DNA of 64,000 nucleotides. Origin: Prevotella sp. E13-17. Lineage in GTDB: Bacteria > Bacteroidota > Bacteroidia > Bacteroidales > Bacteroidaceae. Numbering within the stretch: position 1 is the first letter of the stretch; every line of letters starts with the position of its first letter. Made by a program: the position numbers and the translations under genes. Below the pieces are notes generated by a model. It ran no database searches. It was given only the letters and a program-made list of their open reading frames with translations, and was not told the origin of the DNA. Shown here piece by piece: positions 1-8,004 of this stretch. Location: positions 2,691,001-2,755,000 of the forward strand of contig NZ_CP091787.1 of the NCBI RefSeq assembly GCF_022024035.1. Direction: 5' to 3'.

Positions 1-1
1 G

Positions 2-829
2 TTAAATGCAGTAGCCGAAAAAACCGGTGAATACGATGGGCCAACGGAAAGCACCGTAGTCCTCGCTGGTGCTACCGCAATTTTTGGTGAAAGCTGGAAA
101 GCAGATGCTGAAGCTAATACAATGATTACAAAGGATGGTATTCACTATACTTTGCAAAAAACTGATGTCATTCTGGAAGCATATGTTAATTATGAATTCA
201 AAATTGTAGTTGACGGACAATGGAATGGTAATGCTGGCGAAGGCAAATTTGCTTCAAAAGACGAAGAGGGAAAAGATTATCCCAACATTATGATTGCAGT
301 TGAAGAGAATGGTAAATACACCATTAGCTTTAGCGTAGACCTTGAGAACAGAGAATTTACCGTGGAAGCCACAAAGACAGGTGATGTTATCATTGCTGAA
401 AAGACTTGGACAATTGCAGGTAGCAGCGAACCTATCTTCGGTACAACTTGGGATCCTACAAATACAAAAAACGACATGGTTAAGTTGGAAGACGGCTCAT
501 TCGAACTGATTAAGCCTAACATCGAACTTGATGCAACAGAATTCCAATTCAAAGTATGTGCAAACCATAGTTGGGACGAGTCATATGGTGATGGTGGTGA
601 AAACATGAGTTTCACAGTTGAGCTTGCTGGCACCTATGACGTCATCTTCACATTCATTCCTGACTCTAAGTTCCTCACAGTTGAATTGACGGAACCAGAT
701 CCAGCAGGAATTAGCACTGTAAAGACCATCAAAGCCAACAATGCTATCTACAACATGCAAGGTCAGCGCATCAATAAAGCATTCCGCGGTATCGCTATCC
801 AGAATGGTCGTAAGATGCTGATGAAGTAA
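2..829 (+). CDS. SusE/SusF-like starch-binding outer-membrane protein (5'-partial)
   Basis: The reading frame is open from base 2, so the N-terminus lies outside the window; about 275 residues remain. Two similar beta-rich modules are visible. The first begins at VVLAGATAIFGESW (residues about 18-31) and the second at WTIAGSSEPIFGTTW; each resembles the SusE/SusF carbohydrate-binding modules that hold starch at the cell surface. The last 30 residues (AIYNMQGQRINKAFRGIAIQ, then NGRKMLMK) form a short tail that is nearly repeated at the end of the second alpha-amylase downstream. A hairpin terminator follows. The two amylase genes next door support a role in starch capture. Whether it is SusE, SusF or another surface binding protein cannot be decided without the N-terminus. 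Confidence 0.7.
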   Translation, partial: LNAVAEKTGEYDGPTESTVVLAGATAIFGESWKADAEANTMITKDGIHYTLQKTDVILEAYVNYEFKIVVDGQWNGNAGEGKFASKDEEGKDYPNIMIAVEENGKYTISFSVDLENREFTVEATKTGDVIIAEKTWTIAGSSEPIFGTTWDPTNTKNDMVKLEDGSFELIKPNIELDATEFQFKVCANHSWDESYGDGGENMSFTVELAGTYDVIFTFIPDSKFLTVELTEPDPAGISTVKTIKANNAIYNMQGQRINKAFRGIAIQNGRKMLMK

Positions 830-877
830 TATACTAATAATCGTAAATCGATACAACTCGATTTACAACAATACATG

Positions 878-913
878 AAGAGGCGGACATCCATGATGAG
901 ATGTCCGCCTCTT
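878..913 (+). terminator. Hairpin terminator after SusE/F-like gene
   Basis: A 14-bp perfect stem (AAGAGGCGGACATC / GATGTCCGCCTCTT) with an 8-nt loop lies 49 bp past the stop codon. The run of T after it is weak. Confidence 0.75.
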
Positions 914-992
914 CTATATTACAGAACAACCGATTGCATATACACAATTAAGTTTTCACACTAAAAGAGATATAACCAATCATTAATATTCG

Positions 993-1000
993 TATATTTG
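993..1000 (+). promoter_or_regulatory. -7 element of first alpha-amylase promoter
   Basis: TATATTTG followed by CA fits the Bacteroidetes TAnnTTTG -7 consensus, 29 bp before the ATG. No clear -33 TTTG was seen. Confidence 0.6.
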
Positions 1001-1029
1001 CAAGACAATAACTATAAAGCGCGAAAACG

Positions 1030-3048
1030 ATGAAAAAGCTACTACTTTCACTGCTAACGCTTCTTGTATCTTCACCAATGATGGCACAGGGTTGGCCATC
1101 AGAATACAAGGGAGTCATGTTGCAAGCCTTTTATTGGGACTCCTATAACAAGGCTTCAAAATGGACAAATCTACAAGCACAGGTTGACGAGTTATCACAG
1201 TATTTCCAACTGGTATGGATACCACAGAGCGGTAACTGCAATGGAAAATCCATGGGTTACGACCCATACTATTTGTTTCCAGGTACTGACCACTATACCA
1301 GCTCTTTTGGAAGCGAAAAGCAATTACGCTCAATGATTAGCACCTTTAAAGAAAAAAAAATAGAAACAATTGCTGATGTAGTCATCAACCACCGAAAAAG
1401 CGGAAGCGGATGGTTTGGGTTTCCCACAGAAACATATAACAACATCACCTACACGATGACCTCGACAGATGTCTGCAGCGACGATGACAACGGCAAGGCA
1501 CAAACAGAAGCCACACGTCTGAAAGTGGCCCTCGGCGCTGCAGACACAGGCGAAGGTTGGGATGGCATGCGCGACCTTGATCACAAGAGCGAGAATGTTC
1601 AAAATATAGTCAAAGCCTATCTCCATGCGTTACTGGAGGATTTAGGCTATGCAGGCTTCCGCTATGACATGGTAAAGGGTTATAGTGGCACATTCACAGG
1701 CCTCTATAATAAAGACTCTAGCCCCAAATACTCGGTGGGAGAATACTGGGATGGAAATGCGTCAAATGTAAAATCATGGATTAACAGCACTAAGGTTGAT
1801 AATGTCATTCAAAGTGCAGCTTTCGATTTTCCATTCAGATATACTGTCCGTGATGCATGCAATAATGGAAACTGGGCAAAACTAGCCAATAGTAGTCTTG
1901 CATCAGATGGCAACTACAGACGATATGGTGTCACCTTCATTGAGAACCACGACACGGAATTCCGTTCTGCAAATGCGCCACAAGATCCCATCAAAAAAGA
2001 CACATTGGCAGGTAACGCACACATGCTGGCAATGCCAGGAACACCTTGTGTATTCTTAAAGCACTGGATTGACTGCAAGGAATTCATCAAGCCAATGATT
2101 GAGGCCAGAAGACTAGCAGGCATTAGCAACACCAGTAGTATCACACGACTAAAGAACAGCACCGCTTGTTATGCGTTCTCTACAGACGACCGTCTGATAG
2201 CCGTGCTTGGAAACGTATCAGACTATGCACCAACCGACAATGGATGGGTAAAGATTTTGGATGGCTACCATTACGCTTATTACATCCGCAATACAGTTGG
2301 AAATACAGCATGGATCAGTCATGCATCAGGCAAGTATCAAGGAGAGCAGAAGGTAATACTTGCTGCAATAACTACTCAGAATGCCCGCATAGTTTATACT
2401 ACAGACGGTTCAACTCCTACGGCTTCGAGTCCTAGTGTAGCTAGCGGTGAGAAGATTACCATTCCTATTGGCACAACAACCTTGAAGGCTGCCATGCTTG
2501 TCAATGGAAACATCACAGGCGACATCATCACACGTGAGTATGAAGTGGAATATGTAGAGCCTTTCTCTATTCCGAGTTTCTGTACCGTAGCTGATGGTGA
2601 GGTGTGCGCCTTCTTCGAAGCTCCTATAACATGGACGAATACCATCAAGTGCTGGGCGTGGAACGCCAACAATAGCAACGCCAACTATACGGGGGGCACA
2701 TGGCCAGGCGTTGAATGCACCAAGTTAGGAACGAACAACGGGAAGGATGTATGGAAGTGGACATTCAAAGCTACCGATTACAAGGGTAGCGGTAATGCCA
2801 CCCAACCTACTCTTATCATTTTTAGTAGCAATGGTAACCCACAGACAGACAACCTGACATTCAAGAACGGAGGATACTACAATCAAGATGGCTTACGCGA
2901 CATTGTCACAGGTATCGGTAACGTCGTTAATAAGCAACAAAACAGATTGCAACGATATTATACCATAGACGGTCGCTATGCGGGAAACGACAAATCCACA
3001 CTGCCGCACGGTATCTTTATCACCAACGGGAAAAAGTTCGTACGATAA
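1030..3048 (+). CDS. Secreted alpha-amylase, GH13, with CBM26-type starch-binding domain
   Basis: Hydrolyses internal alpha-1,4 bonds of starch outside the cytoplasm. A signal peptide (MKKLLLSLLTLLVSSPMMAQ) covers residues 1-20. The GH13 barrel follows: region I DVVINH at 116-121, nucleophile D213 in GFRYDMVKG, acid/base E238 in SVGEYWD, and transition-state Asp D308 in FIENHDTE. Residues about 440-500 look like a chitobiase C-terminal-type beta-sandwich (IVYTTDGSTPT). Residues about 520-615 look like a CBM26 starch-binding module (AFFEAP..WAWN..WPG). The last residues (YYTIDGRYAG..GIFITNGKKFVR) form a short secreted-protein tail. It has its own promoter and terminator, so it can be transcribed separately from the gene upstream. 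The catalytic assignment is secure; the GH13 subfamily was not determined. Confidence 0.93.
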   Translation: MKKLLLSLLTLLVSSPMMAQGWPSEYKGVMLQAFYWDSYNKASKWTNLQAQVDELSQYFQLVWIPQSGNCNGKSMGYDPYYLFPGTDHYTSSFGSEKQLRSMISTFKEKKIETIADVVINHRKSGSGWFGFPTETYNNITYTMTSTDVCSDDDNGKAQTEATRLKVALGAADTGEGWDGMRDLDHKSENVQNIVKAYLHALLEDLGYAGFRYDMVKGYSGTFTGLYNKDSSPKYSVGEYWDGNASNVKSWINSTKVDNVIQSAAFDFPFRYTVRDACNNGNWAKLANSSLASDGNYRRYGVTFIENHDTEFRSANAPQDPIKKDTLAGNAHMLAMPGTPCVFLKHWIDCKEFIKPMIEARRLAGISNTSSITRLKNSTACYAFSTDDRLIAVLGNVSDYAPTDNGWVKILDGYHYAYYIRNTVGNTAWISHASGKYQGEQKVILAAITTQNARIVYTTDGSTPTASSPSVASGEKITIPIGTTTLKAAMLVNGNITGDIITREYEVEYVEPFSIPSFCTVADGEVCAFFEAPITWTNTIKCWAWNANNSNANYTGGTWPGVECTKLGTNNGKDVWKWTFKATDYKGSGNATQPTLIIFSSNGNPQTDNLTFKNGGYYNQDGLRDIVTGIGNVVNKQQNRLQRYYTIDGRYAGNDKSTLPHGIFITNGKKFVR

Positions 3049-3054
3049 AAAACT

Positions 3055-3092
3055 GCAACCAGCCTGAATGATTTTGCATTCAGGCTGGTTGC
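3055..3092 (+). terminator. Hairpin terminator after first alpha-amylase
   Basis: A 16-bp perfect stem (GCAACCAGCCTGAATG and its complement) with a 6-nt loop starts 6 bp past the stop codon. Confidence 0.85.
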
Positions 3093-3178
3093 TTTCATAT
3101 TCCTCACTCGCGCAAACGTTTTCATTTTATCCTAGTCTCTTTTTGCACACACGACACATGTACTATCACAAAAAAAAC

Positions 3179-3186
3179 TATTTTTG
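3179..3186 (+). promoter_or_regulatory. -7 element of second alpha-amylase promoter
   Basis: TATTTTTG followed by C fits TAnnTTTG, 41 bp before the start codon of the second amylase. It indicates a separate transcript for this gene. Confidence 0.55.
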
Positions 3187-3227
3187 CTAAATAAAACTAT
3201 AAGTACAACTAACGATTAAATTTTATC

Positions 3228-5297
3228 ATGAAGAAATTCTACGCATTTATCGTTGCTTTACTATTTGCACAGTTTTCTTTCGCCCAATGGCCCGATAACT
3301 ATGGTGGTGTGATGCTACAAGGTTTCTATTGGGACTCGTACGAAGATACAAAATGGACTAACTTGACAGCCCAGGCAGACCAAATAGCTCCTTACATAGA
3401 CTTGATTTGGATTCCAAATTCCGGCAACTGCGGTTCCGGCAACAGGATGGGATACATGCCTATCTATTGGCTCAACCACATCAGCTCCTTTGGTGCAAAA
3501 GAGTCATACCTCACCACTATGATTAACACCTATAAGGAAAAAGGTGTAGGTTTCATCAGTGATGTAGTCATTAACCATAAGTCACCCCGAGGAGAAAATG
3601 GTTCATGGATTGACTTTGTTAATGAGGAAAGAGCGGGAATAGTGAATTCTGACGTAACCTACAAATTAACATGGAGCGGTGCTGACATTTGTAATAATGA
3701 TGACGGAGGGTATGTCAAAGAGAGGGGATGGCCAGTGACTGGTGCTGATGATACGGGTACAGATTTCAGTGGCGGTCGAGACTTGGACCACACGTCTGCC
3801 AACGTACAAAAGAACTGTAAAACCTATCTGGACTTCCTCCTCAAGGAGTTAGGCTATGTTGGTTTCCGCCTTGACATGGTGAAGGGCTACGCCCCCCAAT
3901 ATACCAAGATGTACAACGAACATGCCAAGCCTCAGTTCTGCGTAGGTGAATATTGGGACGGCATTGACGCCATTAAGTGGTGGATATCAGAAACAGGATG
4001 GACCTCGGCAGCATTCGATTTCCCATTAAAATACCAAATCAAAGAAGCCTTTGGCGACGGCAATTGGAATAAGTTGCAAGAAGCAGCCCTATCTAAAGAT
4101 GATAGTTATAAACGCTATAGCGTATCCTTCATCGACAACCATGACACATTCCGCGATGAGGATGGTAACCGTTTACGTAAAAACGTGATTGCCGCCAATG
4201 CATATATTCTGGCATTACCTGGAACACCATGTATTTTTCTTAAGCACTGGAAGCGCTATCCCATTGCTATTGGCAACATGATTCTTGCTCGTAAAGCTGC
4301 CGGTGTAACAAACCAAAGTGGCATAAAACAGCTAGAAGTTGTTGATGGTGGTGTTATTCTGAAAACACAAGGTTCCGTAGGAACAGTTGCAGCCTATTGT
4401 GGTTCAGCTGCCAGTTATGGTACTCCCGACGGTTATCAACTGATTAGTAAAGGCGAAAACTATGCTTTCTATGTCAGCAATAATGTTACCGTCAACGGAC
4501 TTCGTTCTGGAGTGGACTCCAATGGTGAGGATGTCTCAGGTCCTGCCACAGCCTATGTTGCCTGCGACGAGGCTCCCTACCTCTATGCATGGGACAACAA
4601 CAACCAGCCTATCAACGCCAGTTGGCCCGGCACTCTGATGAGCGAGACAACAACTGTCAAAGGTCGAACTTTCTGGAAGCACACCTTTACAGAAAGTCCT
4701 GTTAATATTATCTTTAACAATGGAGCCGCTGTTCAGACGAACGACCTGGTGCTACAGCACGACAAATATTTCACTTTCGACCTCGACAACGATGACAAGA
4801 ACACAAACTATACAGATATTACTAGCGAATACTACACGCCAGAGCCTGTTGTTCTGCCAAGTTGTGCAAAGGTAATCAACAATAGAACGTACGTTTACTT
4901 CCGCGGTAATATGGACTATGACGAGCCATACGTTTGGGCTTGGTCGGAAGACAAGAATTTCTGCACGAATACTGATTGGCCTGGAGACCGTATGACCAGA
5001 GTAGGACGAGACGACCAGAAACGTGACGTATGGTGCTGGGAAGTGAAGTTAGGAGAAAAGATGCCGACTAAGATTCTATTTAGCAATCACGGCTACCCAC
5101 AAACTTCAGACTTTGCATTTGAGAATGGTGGTTACTACACCGTCTTTGGCATTCAAGGTGTATTAAATGATATTCAACAAGTCAAAGCCACAAATGTTTC
5201 AAAGCATGGAGCGATCTACAACCTCGCAGGTCAGCGCATCAATGCTAACTTCCGCGGCATAGCTATTCAGAATGGCAAGAAGGTTATCTTGAAATAA
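3228..5297 (+). CDS. Secreted alpha-amylase, GH13, with two CBM26-like domains
   Basis: A second starch-degrading GH13 enzyme, paralogous to the one just upstream. The signal peptide is residues 1-19 or 1-20 (ending SFAQ). Catalytic residues are all present: region I DVVINH at 112-117, nucleophile D216 in GFRLDMVKG, acid/base E241 in CVGEYWD, and D306 in FIDNHDTF. Two CBM26-like modules follow (about 441-515 with YLYAWD..WPGTL, and about 550-640 with VYFRGNM..WAWS..WPGDR), where the first amylase has one such module plus a chitobiase-type domain. The C-terminal tail (AIYNLAGQRINANFRGIAIQ, then NGKKVILK) is close to that of the SusE/F-like protein. Two tandem enzymes with different binding-domain sets suggest division of labour on granular and soluble starch; that is inference. 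Confidence 0.93.
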   Translation: MKKFYAFIVALLFAQFSFAQWPDNYGGVMLQGFYWDSYEDTKWTNLTAQADQIAPYIDLIWIPNSGNCGSGNRMGYMPIYWLNHISSFGAKESYLTTMINTYKEKGVGFISDVVINHKSPRGENGSWIDFVNEERAGIVNSDVTYKLTWSGADICNNDDGGYVKERGWPVTGADDTGTDFSGGRDLDHTSANVQKNCKTYLDFLLKELGYVGFRLDMVKGYAPQYTKMYNEHAKPQFCVGEYWDGIDAIKWWISETGWTSAAFDFPLKYQIKEAFGDGNWNKLQEAALSKDDSYKRYSVSFIDNHDTFRDEDGNRLRKNVIAANAYILALPGTPCIFLKHWKRYPIAIGNMILARKAAGVTNQSGIKQLEVVDGGVILKTQGSVGTVAAYCGSAASYGTPDGYQLISKGENYAFYVSNNVTVNGLRSGVDSNGEDVSGPATAYVACDEAPYLYAWDNNNQPINASWPGTLMSETTTVKGRTFWKHTFTESPVNIIFNNGAAVQTNDLVLQHDKYFTFDLDNDDKNTNYTDITSEYYTPEPVVLPSCAKVINNRTYVYFRGNMDYDEPYVWAWSEDKNFCTNTDWPGDRMTRVGRDDQKRDVWCWEVKLGEKMPTKILFSNHGYPQTSDFAFENGGYYTVFGIQGVLNDIQQVKATNVSKHGAIYNLAGQRINANFRGIAIQNGKKVILK

Positions 5298-5324
5298 AGT
5301 AGTATAGAACAATTGTAAAACAAG

Positions 5325-5359
5325 AAAAAGTAGTGATTCCAATCGAATCACTACTTTTT
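5325..5359. terminator. Bidirectional terminator between convergent genes
   Basis: A 15-bp perfect stem (AAAAAGTAGTGATTC and complement) has A-rich and T-rich flanks on both sides. It serves the amylase on the plus strand and the glycosyltransferase on the minus strand, whose stop codon it overlaps. Confidence 0.85.
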
Positions 5360-6139
5360 TATGATGGACCTCACAACAAACCAGCAATGCATGAGGAAGG
5401 TGCTGACATGGCCATAATGGCTCACCATCACGCGATAGCGCTCTTTCAGCGAAGCACGGTGGTTGGCCGTGGTGGCGCCCTCCTCGGTATAGTTAGCCAC
5501 CACCATATTTATATTATAGAGCGGCAGTCCCATACGCTCGGCCTCACGCATCACACGGATACACCAATCTACATCGGCAGAGAAGCGATACTGGGTGTCA
5601 TACTGCAGGTTCTTGGCTATGTCCGTGCGCACATAGAAAGCCTGATGACACACCAGCATTCCCTGCCGAAACGAACGCCACGACAGCTGCGCTGGCGGCT
5701 GCAAGCGCCGCGGACGCAGATAGTGCCCTTCGCTATCGACGATATCGGTATTGCCATAGAGCACGGCAGGCAGTTCGGCTGTAGCACACTCACTGAGTCT
5801 GCAGCGGTGCACTATTTGTTCGATCGTATCAGGTTGCGGAAAAAAGTCGCCCGCATTCATAAACACAACATAATCGCCTGAGGCCTGCGTCAACCCCTTG
5901 TTCATGGCATCATAGATACCGTGGTCGGGTTCCGACTGTACGATGACCTTATGATGATTGCCAGAGGCATCGCTCACTTCCTTGTAGCGCTGTGCCATGT
6001 TGACGGTGCCATCTGTTGAGCGCCCGTCAACGATCAGATGTTCCACGCCCTCGTAGGTCTGACTAAGCACGCTCTGCAGCGTTCGCTCCAGCACCTGCTC
6101 TGCATTATAAGTGATGGTGACAACAGTGAATCGAATCAT
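5351..6139 (-). CDS. Glycosyltransferase family 2
   Basis: A 262-residue cytoplasmic GT-A fold enzyme that transfers a sugar from a nucleotide sugar. Evidence: N-terminal FTVVTITYNAE, the DGRSTDGT motif at 38-45, and the typical block SEPDHGIYDAMNKGL at 69-83 followed by GDYVVFMNAGD, which places the metal-binding acidic cluster near residues 95-98. It has no membrane segment. Its start overlaps the stop of the upstream GT4 gene by four bases (ATGA), so the two are translationally coupled. The pair probably adds residues to a surface glycan, but no polymerase, flippase or sugar-nucleotide gene lies nearby, so acceptor and donor are unknown. Confidence 0.88.
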   Translation of the reverse strand: MIRFTVVTITYNAEQVLERTLQSVLSQTYEGVEHLIVDGRSTDGTVNMAQRYKEVSDASGNHHKVIVQSEPDHGIYDAMNKGLTQASGDYVVFMNAGDFFPQPDTIEQIVHRCRLSECATAELPAVLYGNTDIVDSEGHYLRPRRLQPPAQLSWRSFRQGMLVCHQAFYVRTDIAKNLQYDTQYRFSADVDWCIRVMREAERMGLPLYNINMVVANYTEEGATTANHRASLKERYRVMVSHYGHVSTFLMHCWFVVRSIIKK

Positions 6140-7410
6140 AGCATCAAGTGTTTTTGAGCCAATACTTGCTGATAGACCTCGATATAGCGCACCATCACCT
6201 GCTGGGTAGCGTAGTGATGATGCACCTTCTTAACGGCCTCATTGCTCAGCAGGGCGCGGTCGGCCTTGTTCAGAATCCAGTCGATGCCCTTTGCCAGGTC
6301 ATCCACCGAACGATAGTCGGCCACATAGCCATTCTTCAGATGATCTATCTCTTCGGGAATACCGCCTACACGAAAGCCCAGACAAGGCACACCGCATGCC
6401 ATAGCCTCCATGATGGTGTTGGGCAGATTCTCGCTGAGCGAGGGCAACACGAACATGCTGGCCGCCCTATAGATGCGCACAATGCGCTGGCGGTCGCTGA
6501 CATAGCCCATGGGATAAGCCGCAAAAGGCAGCTGTTGCGCCACCTCGTCAGCATGTCCGCCAAGGATGACGACCCCCGTATTCGCCTTCATCTCTGGTTT
6601 TTCGTCGGCCAGTTTTCTGCAGGCATCAACCAGATACTGCATGCCTTTATTGGGATTGGTAGCACGCTGACAGACAAACAAAATGAGCCGCTTGTCGGTG
6701 GGCAAGCCCTCTGCTACACATGCTTCTTCGCGCGAACCCGGACTAAACGTGTTCACATCGATGGGGTTAGGTATGCTGGTAATGGTCTGCCCTTGCAGCA
6801 ACGCGCTGCTCTTAGCTTCTTGTTCCAGCCACTTGCTGCAGGTCACGAATGTGATATTCCCCTTCTCCAGCATGGCTTGTTTGTGTTTCCACACGCGTGC
6901 CGACAGGTCATGTTTACTTCCTCCGCCCGGCAAGTACTTACAGTTCATACAACCCGTGCGGAAGTTAGTACACCCCAGCGTCAGGTGGCAGAGGGCTGTG
7001 GCGGGCCACATGTCGTGCATGGTCCACACCACGGGCTTACCGCTACGCAGTATCTTCCCGATGACGTTCAGCGACAGAAAGCCTTGATTGATCCAATGCA
7101 GGTGAATGATGTCGGCCTCCTCGAACTCGGGCAACCGTGTGATGTCGGTGCCAGCATTGGCCAGGTCTATCTCGAACAGGTGTTCGCGCTTGAAATGCAG
7201 CTGACAGAACACCACGAAACGTTCCCAAAGAAAATACCATCGTTTCGACAGTTTACCTTTGAGCCCCACAACGCTGATGTCCTGAGTCTGTTTGTCGCGC
7301 ACCAACATTTTGGCTTTAACACCATAATTATTAAGAGAAGTCATCAGACGGTTGGCAGCAACAGCCGCTCCCCCTGTCTTTTCGCTCGTGTTTACAATCA
7401 ATACTTTCAT
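6136..7410 (-). CDS. Glycosyltransferase family 4
   Basis: A 424-residue GT-B fold glycosyltransferase. I chose the ATG at 7410 (MKVLIVNTSEKTGGAA) because the longer frame depends on a TTG that lies inside the promoter element. The N-terminal domain contains HLHWINQG and a cysteine-rich insert (LGCTNFRTGCMNCKYLPGG) common in Bacteroidetes GT4 enzymes. The C-terminal donor domain contains NPNKGMQYLVDA and the conserved SENLPNTIMEAMACGVP segment with the E-x7-E type glutamates. It is coupled by ATGA overlap to the GT2 gene downstream. It is likely cytoplasmic and active on a surface polysaccharide or glycoprotein glycan; donor sugar unknown. The promoter lies only 9 bases before the ATG. Confidence 0.88.
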   Translation of the reverse strand: MKVLIVNTSEKTGGAAVAANRLMTSLNNYGVKAKMLVRDKQTQDISVVGLKGKLSKRWYFLWERFVVFCQLHFKREHLFEIDLANAGTDITRLPEFEEADIIHLHWINQGFLSLNVIGKILRSGKPVVWTMHDMWPATALCHLTLGCTNFRTGCMNCKYLPGGGSKHDLSARVWKHKQAMLEKGNITFVTCSKWLEQEAKSSALLQGQTITSIPNPIDVNTFSPGSREEACVAEGLPTDKRLILFVCQRATNPNKGMQYLVDACRKLADEKPEMKANTGVVILGGHADEVAQQLPFAAYPMGYVSDRQRIVRIYRAASMFVLPSLSENLPNTIMEAMACGVPCLGFRVGGIPEEIDHLKNGYVADYRSVDDLAKGIDWILNKADRALLSNEAVKKVHHHYATQQVMVRYIEVYQQVLAQKHLML

Positions 7411-7419
7411 AAGCAAAGA

Positions 7420-7427
7420 CAAAGGTA
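7420..7427 (-). promoter_or_regulatory. -7 element of the GT4-GT2 operon
   Basis: TACCTTTG on the minus strand ends 9 bases before the ATG at 7410. With a start site about 6 bases past this element, the mRNA would have only a few bases of leader. Confidence 0.6.
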
Positions 7428-7565
7428 CTTACTTTTTCGTAACATTCAGCCATAATCAGCGTTTTTTTCGCTGTTATCGCACACAATTGGTTGATTTACG
7501 TCAAGAACATTGCATTTATTTCGAAAAATAATGCAATATATGATTGTTGATTCTAAAAAAGTGCG

Positions 7566-7573
7566 TACCTTTG
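7566..7573 (+). promoter_or_regulatory. -7 element of candidate small RNA
   Basis: TACCTTTGCA on the plus strand is a perfect Bacteroidetes -7 element. No protein gene follows on this strand, only the structured, terminator-ended stretch annotated next. Confidence 0.75.
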
Positions 7574-7579
7574 CATCAT

Positions 7580-7819
7580 CAAAAGGTTAATAGATTGTTT
7601 TAGGTTAGTAGTAATATTTATAGTTTTAGGTTTTTAGTTATTGGTAAAAGAGAAAGTTTTCAACTGTAGGATAACAGGAGGTCGCTGTGAAGCTCCCTTT
7701 TAAACTTTCAAATTTTTAGTCCTTTGTGGACTGAAAATTTCTTTTAGAGAAAAAGGATTTTTAGTTAAACATAGGCTTGTTCCGCTGCTGCTCGAGAGAG
7801 TTGCAGCGGACTTTTTTTT
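7580..7819 (+). ncRNA. Candidate structured small RNA, about 240 nt
   Basis: This stretch starts just after a perfect -7 element and ends in a terminator (TCCGCTGC 7781-7788 pairing with GCAGCGGA 7803-7810, then eight T). It has no ATG-initiated frame. Internal helices: GAAAGTTT (7652-7659) with AAACTTTC (7702-7709), enclosing GGAG/CTCC; and a 13-bp hairpin at 7710-7740 closed by a 5-nt loop with one G-T wobble. An AGGAGG at 7676-7681 precedes a GTG that would give only a 10-codon peptide. The layout (Bacteroidetes promoter, helices, terminator, free-standing) resembles the Bacteroidales-1 and 6S-type RNAs, but I could not match a consensus. The true 5' end is uncertain by a few bases. Confidence 0.6.
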
Positions 7820-7921
7820 ATTTATACCCCTAAAACGCTTGTCTATATCGCAGAAACATCGAAAGCCGCATAGGAAGCGATGGCTCGACCACCTACCGCA
7901 AGTGTTTCAGCAAGTAAAAAA

Positions 7922-8004
7922 GAATAGCGCCCCCAAACGACCCGTTTGGAGGCGCTATTCAAGTCGTTTGGCGGCCCCAAACCATCCGTTTGGAGCCGCC
8001 AAAC
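7922..8004. repeat. Two tandem hairpins built from 11-bp units
   Basis: Two 39-bp imperfect palindromes (7922-7960 and 7966-8004) have centres 44 bp apart. Outer arms are GAATAGCGCC/GGCGCTATTC and GTTTGGCGGC/GCCGCCAAAC; inner arms are CCAAACG/CGTTTGG and CCAAAC/GTTTGG. Read in steps of 11 from 7923, the units resemble one another (CAAACGACCCG, CAAACCATCCG, TTTGGAGGCGC, TTTGGAGCCGC). The second hairpin directly abuts the stop codon of the M16 peptidase gene and could also end its transcript. The rest of the 7820-8004 gap shows nothing else. Confidence 0.75.

Noticed and set aside
6148-7455. Long open frame (435 codons) on the plus strand opposite the GT4 gene
   Set aside because: Its sequence is low in recognisable motifs and mirrors the codon pattern of the minus-strand gene, which has clear GT4 signatures and a promoter.
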